Positions 1 through 7,129 are shown, counted from the stretch's first letter. The stretch is 10,739 bases of DNA from Propionibacteriaceae bacterium (GCA_030528545.1 JAUMYR010000014.1:1-10739), one strand, 5' to 3'. Numbers and translations: made by a program. The notes: generated by a model from the letters alone, not told the origin.

Positions 1-560
1 AGGGCCAGCCATCCCGCACGGTGGCCCATGATCTCGGCCAGGATGATCCGGTGATGGCTGTGCGCGGTGCTGTGCAGCCGGTCGATTGCCTCGGTGGCGA
101 TCTCCAGCCCCGTGGCGAAACCGAAGGTGGAATCGGTCAGCGCGATGTCGTTGTCGATCGTCTTGGGCAGATGGACGATATTGAGCCCGGCCTGGGCCAG
201 GCGCAGCGCATTCTTCGCCGTGCCGCCTCCCCCGAGCATCACCAGGGCATCCAGGCGGTTCTCTTCGTAATTCGACACGATGGTCGGCACCATGTCGACG
301 ACCTCTCCGTCCACCACCATGCGGTGGGGCTTGTCCCGGCTGGTGCCCAGCACAGTGCCGCCGACGGTCAGGATTCCCGACAGGGCATGGCCGTCCAGTG
401 GGACGAACCGGTTCTCGGCGAGGCCTCGGATGCCGTCGCGGAAACCGATCAGTTCCATGCCATAGTGCCCAATGGCGGCCTTACCGAAACCGCGGATCGC
501 TGCGTTGAGACCCGGGGCATCGCCTCCAGCGGTGAGGATGCCGACTCGTAGTGGGGCCAT
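1..560 (-). CDS. pfkA: 6-phosphofructokinase family protein (partial, C-terminus beyond left edge)
   Basis: Should phosphorylate fructose 6-phosphate to fructose 1,6-bisphosphate in cytoplasmic glycolysis. Only the first 186 residues are visible. The start is the ATG at 560-558, preceded by AGGAGCAAAG. Family landmarks in order: the nucleotide-binding [13 protein letters not shown] near residues 12-24; LGTSRDKP at 71-78, whose Arg75 matches Arg72 of E. coli PfkA; PKTIDND at 132-138, with catalytic Asp136; and the [15 protein letters not shown] stretch at 157-171. Lys133 in PKTIDND together with Gly113 is the combination seen in actinobacterial ATP-type enzymes; PPi-dependent enzymes have Asp at the Gly113 position. 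Oddity: residues 110-114 read GGGGT, so the usual acidic Mg-binding residue (Asp103 in E. coli) is Gly112. The family is certain. Phosphoryl donor and true substrate are not, and a specialised sugar-phosphate kinase is possible. It lies 27 bp downstream of rhaM with no visible promoter or terminator between, so it is probably cotranscribed with the rhamnose genes. Confidence 0.9.
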   Translation of the reverse strand, partial: MAPLRVGILTAGGDAPGLNAAIRGFGKAAIGHYGMELIGFRDGIRGLAENRFVPLDGHALSGILTVGGTVLGTSRDKPHRMVVDGEVVDMVPTIVSNYEENRLDALVMLGGGGTAKNALRLAQAGLNIVHLPKTIDNDIALTDSTFGFATGLEIATEAIDRLHSTAHSHHRIILAEIMGHRAGWLA

Positions 561-587
561 CTTTGCTCCTTCGATGCGTACAGGCTC

Positions 588-926
588 TCAGCCTAGCCGG
601 GCGAGCTGGTCGTCAAGGTTGAAAACCTCATCGATCAGTTTCAACCCCGTATCCGGGCGACCCTCCAAGCCGATGAAGAAGCCGCTCATCTCGGCCTGCC
701 AGCGCCGGTTGACCTCATGATGCTGCATGGCCTGCTGCGCGGCGGCGAGGTCGTCAGCTTCGACATAGCCGATCAGCAGTCCGTCCTCCCGGAGGAACAG
801 CGAGTAGTTTCGCCAACCGCTGTCGCGCAGCGCCCGCAGCATGTCGGGCCAGACTTCGGCGTGGCGGGCCCGGTACTCCTCCAGGCGAGCAGGATCGACC
901 TGGAGTTCGAAACAGTATCGGGCCAC
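588..926 (-). CDS. rhaM: L-rhamnose mutarotase
   Basis: Interconverts alpha and beta anomers of L-rhamnose in the cytoplasm, supplying the form used by the downstream isomerase. The product is 112 residues, close to the roughly 104 of E. coli RhaM (YiiL), and is a single ferredoxin-like alpha/beta domain. Diagnostic residues are visible: RYCFELQVDP at the N-terminus, Tyr18 and His22 (YRARHAEVW), which match the E. coli active-site Tyr18 and His22, the WRNYSLFL strand at 38-45, and Trp76 near the end of the helix. The start is GTG at 926-924 with AGGGG a few bases upstream; no ATG gives the conserved N-terminus. It sits 14 bp after rhaS and 27 bp before the phosphofructokinase gene, as the fifth gene of the operon. 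This gene, sometimes called rhaU in rhizobia, is the main reason to assign the adjacent ABC transporter to L-rhamnose. Confidence 0.93.
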   Translation of the reverse strand: MARYCFELQVDPARLEEYRARHAEVWPDMLRALRDSGWRNYSLFLREDGLLIGYVEADDLAAAQQAMQHHEVNRRWQAEMSGFFIGLEGRPDTGLKLIDEVFNLDDQLARLG

Positions 927-940
927 GTCACACCCCTGTT

Positions 941-1971
941 CTAGAAGTTGTACTTATCGATGTTGTCGGCATTGAACCTGGTCGGCGGGCCGACGATCAC
1001 GATGCCGTTGTCTTGCACCGTGCGCTCCCCCAGCTCGCCCGCGGTGAACTTGTCACCCGCCTTGCCGGTGATGGTGCCATCGGCCAGGGCCTTGCCCGCA
1101 TAGGCGGCGACATAACCCAACTGGGCGGGATCCCACAGCGCGAACTCCTTCACGGTGCCGTCTTTGACGAAGGAGCGCATCTCGTTCGGCAGGCCGAGCC
1201 CGGTCAAAGCGACCTTACCCTTGTGCTGTGAGGTGGACAGATAACGCGCCGTGGCGGCGATGCCAAGGTGGTCGGAGACACGATGCCTTTGAGGTCTGGA
1301 TGTGCCTGCAACAGGCCCTGGGCCTCCTGGAAGGACTTGGTGTCATTGTCGTCGCCGTAAACCTTGGAGACGAGCTGGATCTTCGAGTACTTCGGGTTAG
1401 AGGACAATTCCTCCTCCATGAACTTGATCCACTCGTTCTGGTTGGTGGCATTCGCGGTGGCCGAAAGGATCGCGATCTTGCCCTCGTTGCCGATCTGCTC
1501 GGCGATCATCTCGACCTGGACGATTGCGACATCCTTGCTGACGACCTGGTTGATGAACACGTCGCGGCACTCGGGATTGGCGTCCGAATCAAAACCGACG
1601 ATCTTCGCCCCGGCGCTACGGGCCTCCTTCAGCGCCGGGCATAGGGCGTCCGGGTCGTTAGCGGCGATCGCGATGACGCTGGTTTGGGCCTGAGTCTCGG
1701 CGTTGATGAACGACACCTGGCTGGACGCCGAAGCCTCAAGCGGACCGGCCACGTTGTGCCTGGCGAAGCCAGCGGTCTGGGAACCCTTCTTGCCGCCGCT
1801 AAGGACGACGTCGGTATAGGGATTATTGAGCTGCTTCGGGATGAAGGTGATGCTCAGATCGCTTTTGGCGCCTCCCGGCGAGGTGCTCCCGGACCCTGCT
1901 CCCGAGGAATCCCCGCAGGAAGTGAGCAGCAGAGCGGCGGCGGCGATGACGACACCCAGTTTTCTGATCAT
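941..1971 (-). pseudogene. rhaS: Rhamnose ABC transporter substrate-binding lipoprotein, frameshifted
   Basis: Extracytoplasmic sugar-binding protein that would deliver L-rhamnose to the RhaPQ permease. The start is ATG at 1971-1969 after GGAAAGGAAGAG. A basic N-terminus (MIRK), a hydrophobic run and the lipobox LTSC with Cys19 mark a lipoprotein. The mature domain begins ITFIPKQLNNPYTDVV and holds the family stretches AANDPDALC, FDSDANPECRD and LSATANATNQNEWIKFMEEEL. The frame is intact to ...GIVSPTT (about residue 235). It then runs into 20 unrelated residues and stops at 1204, giving 255 residues. The conserved continuation (GIAATARYLSTSQ... ending NADNIDKYNF) resumes in another frame and stops at 941. 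One added base near 1263-1268 restores a 343-residue protein of normal length. A lost G from a GGG run (TTGGGC to TTGGC) would explain it. It may be a real null mutation, a phase-variable tract or a sequence error. The missing C-terminal lobe would abolish function. Confidence 0.9.
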
Positions 1972-3002
1972 GTCTCTTCCTTTCCTAGTGGTGGGTTGTG
2001 AATAGTGACTGTGGATGCCACCTGCGCGGTGCGGCCGGGGCGTCTTCGCTGTCTCAGCTCCCGGATCGCCGCGTTGAGCGATGGTGCGAGCACCGAGGCG
2101 ATGAGCAGCGCTCCGGTGATGGTCACCAGCACGACGTCGGAGACCCGGTTGAGGCGCAGCGCATAGTTGATGACTCCGATGGTGCCGACGGCGCACAGCA
2201 CACCGAGCAGCGTCCCGCTTCCGCCGAAGATCGAGACTCCGCCGAGCAGCACAGCGGCGACCACGGTCAGTTCGAGGCCTATCGCGTTATCGCTGCGGGC
2301 CGAGGAGTAGCGCAGGGTCCAGAAGATCCCGGCGAGTGCCGAGACCACCCCGCTGGTCAGATAAAGGTAGAACTTGCTGCGGGCCACGTTGATGCCGGTG
2401 AACCGGGCCGCCTCGGCGCTGTTACCCATGGCATAGAGAGCGCGACCGGCCGGGGTGAGATGCAGCACAGCGATGAACCCCAGCACCAGGACCAGCACCG
2501 GGATCATCACGTGCGGGATGCCGGAGGCGAACCTCGCCGTGGCGAAGGAGGCGTAGGCGGGTGGGAAGTTCGCCACCGCATTGTCGCCGAGGACGACCAG
2601 GGCTAGACCGCGATACAGCGCGAGTGTGCCGATGGTGACGGCCAGCGAAGGCAGGCCGATCATCGTGATCAGCCCGCCGTTGATCGCGCCGCAGACTGCC
2701 CCGGCCGCGATGGCTAGGAGCAGGGCGGTGGGCATGCTGAGTCCGGCCTGCCAGCCCGCGCCGAGGCAGGCGCTGGCCAGACCCGCGATGCTGGCTACCG
2801 ACAGGTCAATCTCGCCGGTGATGATGATGAGGGTCATCGGCATAGCGATCAGCAGCGTGGCGACCAGATCGAGTAGCAGGAAACCTACGGTGGTCGAGGA
2901 CGCGAAGCGGGGCGTGGTCAGCCAGGCTATGGCACACACCGAGGCCAGCAGCACCACCATTACCGTGTCGCGGCTCCTCGCCACGCGCCATAAGGCCGTC
3001 AT
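1968..3002 (-). CDS. rhaQ: Rhamnose ABC transporter permease (second subunit)
   Basis: One of two inner-membrane permeases forming the sugar channel with RhaP, powered by RhaT. It has 344 residues and about eight to ten hydrophobic segments. It carries the branched-chain/ribose-type permease signature: IIITGEIDLSVASIAGLAS near residues 59-77, the NGGLITMIGLPSLAVTIGT region, the cytoplasmic coupling loop GRALYAMGNSAEAARFTGI, and the C-terminal glycine-rich GGVSIFGGSGTLLG. The start is ATG at 3002-3000, supported by AGGAGGAG lying inside the end of rhaP and by a 4-base ATGA overlap with the rhaP stop. The frame stays open further upstream to 3695, but that part lies inside rhaP and resembles nothing. 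It ends in another ATGA overlap with rhaS. Splitting P from Q follows gene order in rhizobial rhaSTPQ and is not independently proven. Confidence 0.93.
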   Translation of the reverse strand: MTALWRVARSRDTVMVVLLASVCAIAWLTTPRFASSTTVGFLLLDLVATLLIAMPMTLIIITGEIDLSVASIAGLASACLGAGWQAGLSMPTALLLAIAAGAVCGAINGGLITMIGLPSLAVTIGTLALYRGLALVVLGDNAVANFPPAYASFATARFASGIPHVMIPVLVLVLGFIAVLHLTPAGRALYAMGNSAEAARFTGINVARSKFYLYLTSGVVSALAGIFWTLRYSSARSDNAIGLELTVVAAVLLGGVSIFGGSGTLLGVLCAVGTIGVINYALRLNRVSDVVLVTITGALLIASVLAPSLNAAIRELRQRRRPGRTAQVASTVTIHNPPLGKEET

Positions 3003-3952
3003 GATCTCCTCCTGGCTAGCCGGTCGATGAGGATCGCGGAAAGGATCAGCAGGCCAACCACCGCCTGCTGCCAGAACTTGTCCACCCCGACGCTGGTGAG
3101 TGCGCTGGTGATGGTGGTGAGCAGCAGGGCACCGATCGCCGCACCGACGGCGCTCCCAGAGCCACCGAAGATCGCCACTCCCCCGACGACGGCCGCCGCC
3201 ACCACCTGCAACTCCATGCCGGTTCCGGTCAGGGCACCGACCGAGTTGAATCTGCTGGCATAGAGCACCCCGGCGAGTCCGGCGAGTGCCCCATTGCATG
3301 CGAAGGCCATGATGACCCGCCGGCGCACCGGTATGCCGAAGAAAACCGCTGCGTCGGGATCGGAACCGATGGCGTATAAATCGCGTCCGCTGCGCAGCCC
3401 GCGCATCGCCACCGCGACGATCGCGACGACGATGATCGCCATCAAGGTGATGATCGGCAGGCCCGCCAGAGTGTCGACGCTCAGCTGCCCGAAAGAGTGG
3501 GGCCGATCGCCAGCAAAGTACTGGCGTGGACCTGCCCACATGTTGTTGATCCCGCGATAGACATACATCGTGCCGAGGGTGATCACCAGGGCGGGCACAT
3601 TGGCCAGGGCAACCAGCACACCGTTGAAAGAACCGAGCAGAGTACCGAAGCAGACACCGAGCAGGAAGACCAGCGGGATGGGGGCCTGCGGCCACGCGGC
3701 GAAGATGGAACCGACGAAGAAGGCGACCAGTCCAAGGATCGAACCGACCGACAAGTCGATATTCCGGCTGACGATAACCATGGTCTGGCCAGCGGCCAGG
3801 ATCACCAGGATCGTGGCATTCAGCAGGAGATCTTTCACACCCTGGGCGGACAGAAACAGCGGATTCATCGCCCAGGTCACCGCGACGAGTAAGACCAAAG
3901 CAGCCGCGACCGGCAGCTCTCGGGCGCGCAGCACGCTTGTGACTACGTTCAT
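2999..3952 (-). CDS. rhaP: Rhamnose ABC transporter permease (first subunit)
   Basis: Inner-membrane permease of the ribose/rhamnose transporter family and presumed partner of RhaQ. It has 317 residues and about eight to ten hydrophobic segments. The conserved TM core is AAGQTMVIVSRNIDLSVGSI near residues 53-72, followed by GSFNGVLVALANVPALVITLGT and the cytoplasmic loop GRDLYAIGSDPDAAVFFGI that couples to the ATPase. The C-terminal half holds GGVAIFGGSGSAVGA. The start chosen is ATG at 3952-3950, which shares one base with the rhaT stop (TGATG), suggesting translational coupling. An open frame continues upstream to 4045 but overlaps rhaT and adds a polar arginine-rich stretch not expected in the family. 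The gene ends in LARRRS, whose codons include the ribosome-binding site of rhaQ. It is similar in layout to rhaQ, consistent with the two permeases being an ancient duplicate pair. Confidence 0.93.
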   Translation of the reverse strand: MNVVTSVLRARELPVAAALVLLVAVTWAMNPLFLSAQGVKDLLLNATILVILAAGQTMVIVSRNIDLSVGSILGLVAFFVGSIFAAWPQAPIPLVFLLGVCFGTLLGSFNGVLVALANVPALVITLGTMYVYRGINNMWAGPRQYFAGDRPHSFGQLSVDTLAGLPIITLMAIIVVAIVAVAMRGLRSGRDLYAIGSDPDAAVFFGIPVRRRVIMAFACNGALAGLAGVLYASRFNSVGALTGTGMELQVVAAAVVGGVAIFGGSGSAVGAAIGALLLTTITSALTSVGVDKFWQQAVVGLLILSAILIDRLARRRS

Positions 3953-5457
3953 CAGGGCGTCCTCACTCGTGTAGTAGCCGCTTGCATGACCGCCTCGGGG
4001 CTGGCCTGCGCGCGGGTGAACCCGGCGGTCAGGCGGCCTTCGCACATGACCAGGATCCGGTCGGCCATACCGAGCACCTCGGGCAGTTCCGAGGAGATCA
4101 TGAGGATCGCCATGCCCTCGCCCGCGAGCTGGCTGAGCAGCCGATGGACCTCAGACTTGGTCCCCACATCGATCCCTCTGGTCGGTTCGTCGATGATGAG
4201 CAGCCTGGGTGAAGTCGCGAGCCATTTGCCCAGGACCACCTTCTGCTGGTTGCCGCCAGACAGTGTCGATACCGCCTGGCCGAGGCTGGCCGTTTTCACC
4301 TGAAGCCGGGCGACCCAGTCGGTGGACAGCGCACGCTCCCGCTTAGGATCCATGAGCCCCAGCCGGGTGACCTTGCGCCGGGACGGTAGCACCAGGTTGT
4401 CCTGGACCCCGAGTGGCATCACGAGGCCTTGTTTGCGCCTGTCCTCTGGAACGAAGGCGATCCCGGCGCGGATCGCGTCCGCGGGATCGCCGTTGCGCAG
4501 CTCTCTGCCGGCCAGGCTCACGGTGCCGCTGCTGGCCCTATCGATCCCGAAGATGCAGCGCGCCACCTCGGAGCGTCCGGCCCCGACCAGACCGGCGATC
4601 CCGACGATCTCTCCGGAGCGGACGGTGAACGACACGTCGCGGAAGGCCGGTTCTCGGGTGAGCCCGGTCACGGTGAGTATGGTCTGGCCAAGTTCGGCCG
4701 CGGTCTTGGGGAACAGCTCCTCGATGCTGCGCCCCACCATCTCGGAAACCAGCTGAGCCTCATCCACCTCGGCCAGCAGGTGTGTGGCGACGTGGGCCCC
4801 GTCGCGCATGACCGTCACACGATCGCACAACTCGAAGACCTCGTCCATCCGGTGCGAGATGAACAACAGCGCGGCTCCCTGGTCACGGAGCCGCCGTGCC
4901 ACGGTGAACAGCTGGTGCACCTCGTTCCCGCTGAGAGCCGCGGTGGGCTCGTCCATGATGAGCACCCGGGCCTTCAAGGCGATGGCCTTGGCGATCTCGA
5001 TCAGCTGCTGGTCGGCGATGGATAGCCCCTCGGCCTGCCGGGCCGGGTCGATGCTGACCCCGAGCTGGGCGAACAGCTCGGCGGCTTCGCTCGCCATCCG
5101 GCGGTGGTCGATCAGCCCCAGCCGGTTGCGGGGCTGGCGTCCGATGAACAGGTTCTCGGCGACGCTGAGGTCGCTGAACAGGGTCGGTTCCTGGTAGATC
5201 ACCGAGATGCCCGCGGCCTTGGACTCGGCGACCGAGGCGAAGTTCACCGGCGATCCGTCCAGTTCCAGGACGCCTCCGCTGGGCCGGTACAGCCCGGCCA
5301 TGATCTTCACCAGTGTCGACTTGCCCGCCCCATTCTCACCTACCAGCGCGTGGATCTCCCCGGATCGCAGTTCGATGTGGCCATTGCTTAGGGCGATGAC
5401 TGGGCCGAAAGTCTGGATGGCGCCGCGCACTGCCAGCACCGGATGGGCGGTGTTCAC
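3952..5457 (-). CDS. rhaT: Rhamnose ABC transporter ATP-binding protein (two ATPase domains)
   Basis: Cytoplasmic energy-coupling subunit that hydrolyses ATP to drive sugar import through RhaPQ. Its 501 residues are typical of the fused double-ATPase subunits of the ribose/rhamnose group (RbsA-like). First domain: Walker A GENGAGKST at 40-48, Q-loop YQEPTLF, signature LSIADQQ at 145-151, Walker B VLIMDEP, and the switch His of SHRMDE. Second domain: degenerate Walker A GLVGAGRSE at 289-297, signature LSGGNQQKV at 399-407 and Walker B LLIIDEPTRGIDVG at 419-432. The weakened second Walker A is normal here and implies one main hydrolytic site. The start is GTG at 5457-5455 behind a strong AAGGAGGAC. 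It is the first gene of the operon, and its leader carries a promoter and a LacI-type operator. Rhamnose specificity is inferred from linked rhaM and rhaS. Confidence 0.95.
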   Translation of the reverse strand: MNTAHPVLAVRGAIQTFGPVIALSNGHIELRSGEIHALVGENGAGKSTLVKIMAGLYRPSGGVLELDGSPVNFASVAESKAAGISVIYQEPTLFSDLSVAENLFIGRQPRNRLGLIDHRRMASEAAELFAQLGVSIDPARQAEGLSIADQQLIEIAKAIALKARVLIMDEPTAALSGNEVHQLFTVARRLRDQGAALLFISHRMDEVFELCDRVTVMRDGAHVATHLLAEVDEAQLVSEMVGRSIEELFPKTAAELGQTILTVTGLTREPAFRDVSFTVRSGEIVGIAGLVGAGRSEVARCIFGIDRASSGTVSLAGRELRNGDPADAIRAGIAFVPEDRRKQGLVMPLGVQDNLVLPSRRKVTRLGLMDPKRERALSTDWVARLQVKTASLGQAVSTLSGGNQQKVVLGKWLATSPRLLIIDEPTRGIDVGTKSEVHRLLSQLAGEGMAILMISSELPEVLGMADRILVMCEGRLTAGFTRAQASPEAVMQAATTRVRTP

Positions 5458-5460
5458 GGT

Positions 5461-5469
5461 GTCCTCCTT
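5461..5469 (-). promoter_or_regulatory. Ribosome-binding site of rhaT
   Basis: AAGGAGGAC on the minus strand is a near-perfect anti-16S match ending three bases before the GTG codon at 5457. It decides the GTG start for rhaT, because no in-frame ATG lies close by. Confidence 0.85.
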
Positions 5470-5475
5470 GACATC

Positions 5476-5487
5476 TGAAACGTTTCA
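5476..5487. promoter_or_regulatory. LacI-family operator of the rha operon
   Basis: TGAAACGTTTCA is a perfect 12-base palindrome with a central CG, the typical form of sites bound by LacI-family sugar repressors. It begins six bases downstream of the -10 box on the minus strand, so it covers the expected transcription start and lies between promoter and ribosome-binding site. A bound repressor there would block initiation until an inducer (probably rhamnose or a derivative) appears. No LacI-type gene is in the window, so the regulator is encoded elsewhere. A catabolite-control protein with a similar site is an alternative. Confidence 0.8.
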
Positions 5488-5492
5488 TTAGC

Positions 5493-5522
5493 ATTCTAGT
5501 TCGGTTGATGCCAGGAGGTCAA
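5493..5522 (-). promoter_or_regulatory. Promoter of the rhaTPQSM-pfk operon
   Basis: On the minus strand, TTGACC (5522-5517) and TAGAAT (5498-5493) are separated by 18 bases, a good match to the vegetative sigma consensus. The predicted start near 5486 falls inside the LacI-type palindrome and leaves a leader of about 30 bases before the rhaT start codon. Confidence 0.7.
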
Positions 5523-5608
5523 TGGTCGAGGTGATATGGGCCGGGGTGGGCTCACGGGGAGAGGAGAGGCGCCGGTTTATCGGCTCTCAGAACGATCCGG
5601 GACAGCAA

Positions 5609-5650
5609 CGTGGCGGCCCGCCGCTCAGGGTGAGCGAAAGGGCCGCCACG
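5609..5650 (-). terminator. Nested hairpin terminator downstream of lpd
   Basis: CGTGGCGGCCC (5609-5619) pairs perfectly over 11 bases with GGGCCGCCACG (5640-5650). Inside the loop, CGCTCA-ggg-TGAGCG (5622-5636) forms a second six-base stem, so the element is a hairpin within a hairpin. It begins 32 bases after the lpd stop. No T-run follows on either strand, as is common for actinobacterial terminators. It separates lpd transcription from the rha promoter. Confidence 0.65.
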
Positions 5651-5681
5651 CGAAACTTGACAGTGACCTAGGTGAGCTGGA

Positions 5682-7082
5682 TCAGAAGTTGATCATGTGC
5701 CCAGCGATACCCTCCACCGCTTCCTTCAACGCCTCGGACAGGGTCGGGTGGGCGTGGATATTGCGTCCGACCTCGTCCGCGGTCAAGTCGTAGGCCTGGG
5801 CGAGGGTCAGCTCGGGCAGCAGTTCGGTCACGTCGGGGCCGATCATGTGGGCGCCAAGGATTTCGTTGTACCTGGCGTCGGCGACGATCTTGACGAAACC
5901 GGTCCCCTCGCCGAGGCCCCAGGCCTTGCCATTGGCTGCGAAGGGGAACTTCGCGACCTTGACCTCGTAGCCCTTCTCTCGAGCCTGGGCCTCGGTATAG
6001 CCGAAGGAAGCGATCTGCGGCTGGCAATAGGTTGCCCGCGGGATCATGTCGTAATTGATCGGATAGGTTTCGGCCCCGGCGATGGTCTCGGCGGCGACGA
6101 CACCCTGGGCCTCGGCGGTATGAGCCAGCATCATCTTGGCGGTGCAGTCCCCGATGGCATAGATGCCGGGAACATTGGTGCGCAGGTACTCGTCCACCGC
6201 GATGGCGCCGCGCTCGGTGAGGGCGACCCCGGTCTTGTCTAAGCCATAGCCCTCGGTGCGTGGCGCGAAACCGATCGCCGATAGGAAACGGTCGGCCTCC
6301 AGCACCTGCTGCTCCCCGCCCTTGGCCGGGCTGACGGTGACCCGCACTCCGGTGCCGGTGTCCTGGATGGACTCCACCTTGGTGCCGGTCATCACCTTGA
6401 TGCCCAGCTTCTTGTAGGCCTTGGCGAGTTCGCTGGACACCTCGGCGTCCTCGGTCGGGACCATGCGGTCAAGGAACTCGACGATCGTGACGTCAACGCC
6501 ATAGTTCTTGAGGACGTACGCGAACTCGGTGCCGATGGCGCCCGAACCTCCGATGATGATCGAACCGGGCAGGGCCTCGGCGAGGATCTGTTCCTCGTAG
6601 GTGACCACGTTCGCGGACCGCTGGGTACCCGGAAGCATCCTGGTGGTGGCGCCCACGGCAATGATGCAGTTGTCGAAGGTGATCCGGGTGGAGTTTCCCT
6701 GATCGTCGGCCACGTCGAGGGTCTTGGCGTCGGCGAAGGTCCCCCAGCCGTGAATCTCGGTGATCTTGTTCTTCTTCATCAGGAAATGGATGCCCTTGAC
6801 CATGCGCTCCGAGACCGCACGGCTGCGGCTGAATGCCTTGCCGTAGTTGAAGGTGACCTGGCCCTCAATGCCGAAGGTGTCGGCCTCGTGGGTGAAGATG
6901 TGGGCGAGTTCGGCGTTGCGAAGCAGGGACTTGGTGGGAATGCAGCCGACGTTGAGGCAGACCCCACCCCACCATTTCTTCTCGACGATGGCGGTTTTCA
7001 GACCAAGTTGAGCGGCGCGAATCGCGGCGACGTAGCCGCCGGGTCCCGCGCCGAGGACGACGACGTCAAAGTGTTGGCTCAT
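5682..7082 (-). CDS. lpdA: Dihydrolipoamide dehydrogenase (E3)
   Basis: FAD enzyme that reoxidises dihydrolipoamide and reduces NAD+ as the E3 subunit of the pyruvate and 2-oxoglutarate dehydrogenase complexes; in mycobacteria the same protein also serves an antioxidant peroxidase system. It has 466 residues against 464 for the M. tuberculosis enzyme, with high similarity throughout. FAD-binding GAGPGG lies at 11-16, the redox disulfide GGVCLNVGC at 39-47 (Cys42, Cys47), and the NAD-binding [13 protein letters not shown] in the middle. The second FAD motif is IYAIGDC, and the catalytic His445-Glu450 pair lies in HPTLSE, followed by the conserved end GHMINF. ATG at 7082 is preferred because a TANNNT -10 box ends seven bases upstream and no ribosome-binding site exists, implying a leaderless mRNA. 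A GTG at 7091 would add three residues. It is monocistronic in this window and divergent from the murA-like gene. Confidence 0.95.
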   Translation of the reverse strand: MSQHFDVVVLGAGPGGYVAAIRAAQLGLKTAIVEKKWWGGVCLNVGCIPTKSLLRNAELAHIFTHEADTFGIEGQVTFNYGKAFSRSRAVSERMVKGIHFLMKKNKITEIHGWGTFADAKTLDVADDQGNSTRITFDNCIIAVGATTRMLPGTQRSANVVTYEEQILAEALPGSIIIGGSGAIGTEFAYVLKNYGVDVTIVEFLDRMVPTEDAEVSSELAKAYKKLGIKVMTGTKVESIQDTGTGVRVTVSPAKGGEQQVLEADRFLSAIGFAPRTEGYGLDKTGVALTERGAIAVDEYLRTNVPGIYAIGDCTAKMMLAHTAEAQGVVAAETIAGAETYPINYDMIPRATYCQPQIASFGYTEAQAREKGYEVKVAKFPFAANGKAWGLGEGTGFVKIVADARYNEILGAHMIGPDVTELLPELTLAQAYDLTADEVGRNIHAHPTLSEALKEAVEGIAGHMINF

Positions 7083-7089
7083 GGGTGAC

Positions 7090-7095
7090 ACTCTA
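7090..7095 (-). promoter_or_regulatory. -10 box of lpd (leaderless)
   Basis: TAGAGT on the minus strand ends seven bases before the ATG at 7082. That spacing puts the transcription start at or beside the start codon, and there is no Shine-Dalgarno sequence upstream. No convincing -35 box is visible. Confidence 0.5.
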
Positions 7096-7107
7096 ACGCG
7101 TCGGGTC

Positions 7108-7125
7108 TATCTCTTTTATGAGATA
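7108..7125. repeat. Inverted repeat in the lpd/murA-like divergent spacer
   Basis: TATCTC-ttttat-GAGATA is a perfect 6+6 inverted repeat with an AT-rich six-base centre. It sits upstream of both divergent -10 boxes and touches the one for the murA-like gene. This makes it a candidate operator, possibly for the HTH domain encoded just downstream. It could instead simply be part of the promoter sequence. Confidence 0.45.
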
Positions 7126-7129
7126 AGCT
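7124..7129 (+). promoter_or_regulatory. -10 box of the HTH-MurA gene (leaderless)
   Basis: TAAGCT fits TANNNT and ends six bases before the ATG at 7136. With no ribosome-binding sequence before the ATG, transcription probably begins at the start codon. Confidence 0.5.

Noticed and set aside
21..551. Plus-strand open frame opposite the phosphofructokinase gene
   Set aside because: Mirror of a clearly conserved minus-strand gene; no recognisable features.
582..594. AGGCT-ctc-AGCCT hairpin at the rhaM stop as a terminator before pfk
   Set aside because: Only five pairs with a three-base loop and no T-run, too weak to end transcription.
1255..1275. Programmed ribosomal frameshift as the explanation for the rhaS break
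   Set aside because: No slippery heptamer, and no reason for a periplasmic binding protein to use one; a one-base deletion or sequence error is simpler.
3003..3695. Open frame extending rhaQ upstream by about 230 residues
   Set aside because: It lies entirely within rhaP in another frame, is arginine-, glycine- and histidine-rich, and lacks permease features; the ATG at 3002 has a ribosome-binding site and the family N-terminus.
5564..5588. Imperfect hairpin GAGAG..CCG/CGG..CTCTC between the lpd terminator and the rha promoter
   Set aside because: Needs a three-base bulge and has only eight pairs; the adjacent perfect hairpin at 5609-5650 is the better terminator.
7083..7091. GTG at 7091 as the lpd start
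   Set aside because: It overlaps the -10-like TAGAGT and has no ribosome-binding site; ATG at 7082 matches the usual N-terminus and the leaderless spacing.
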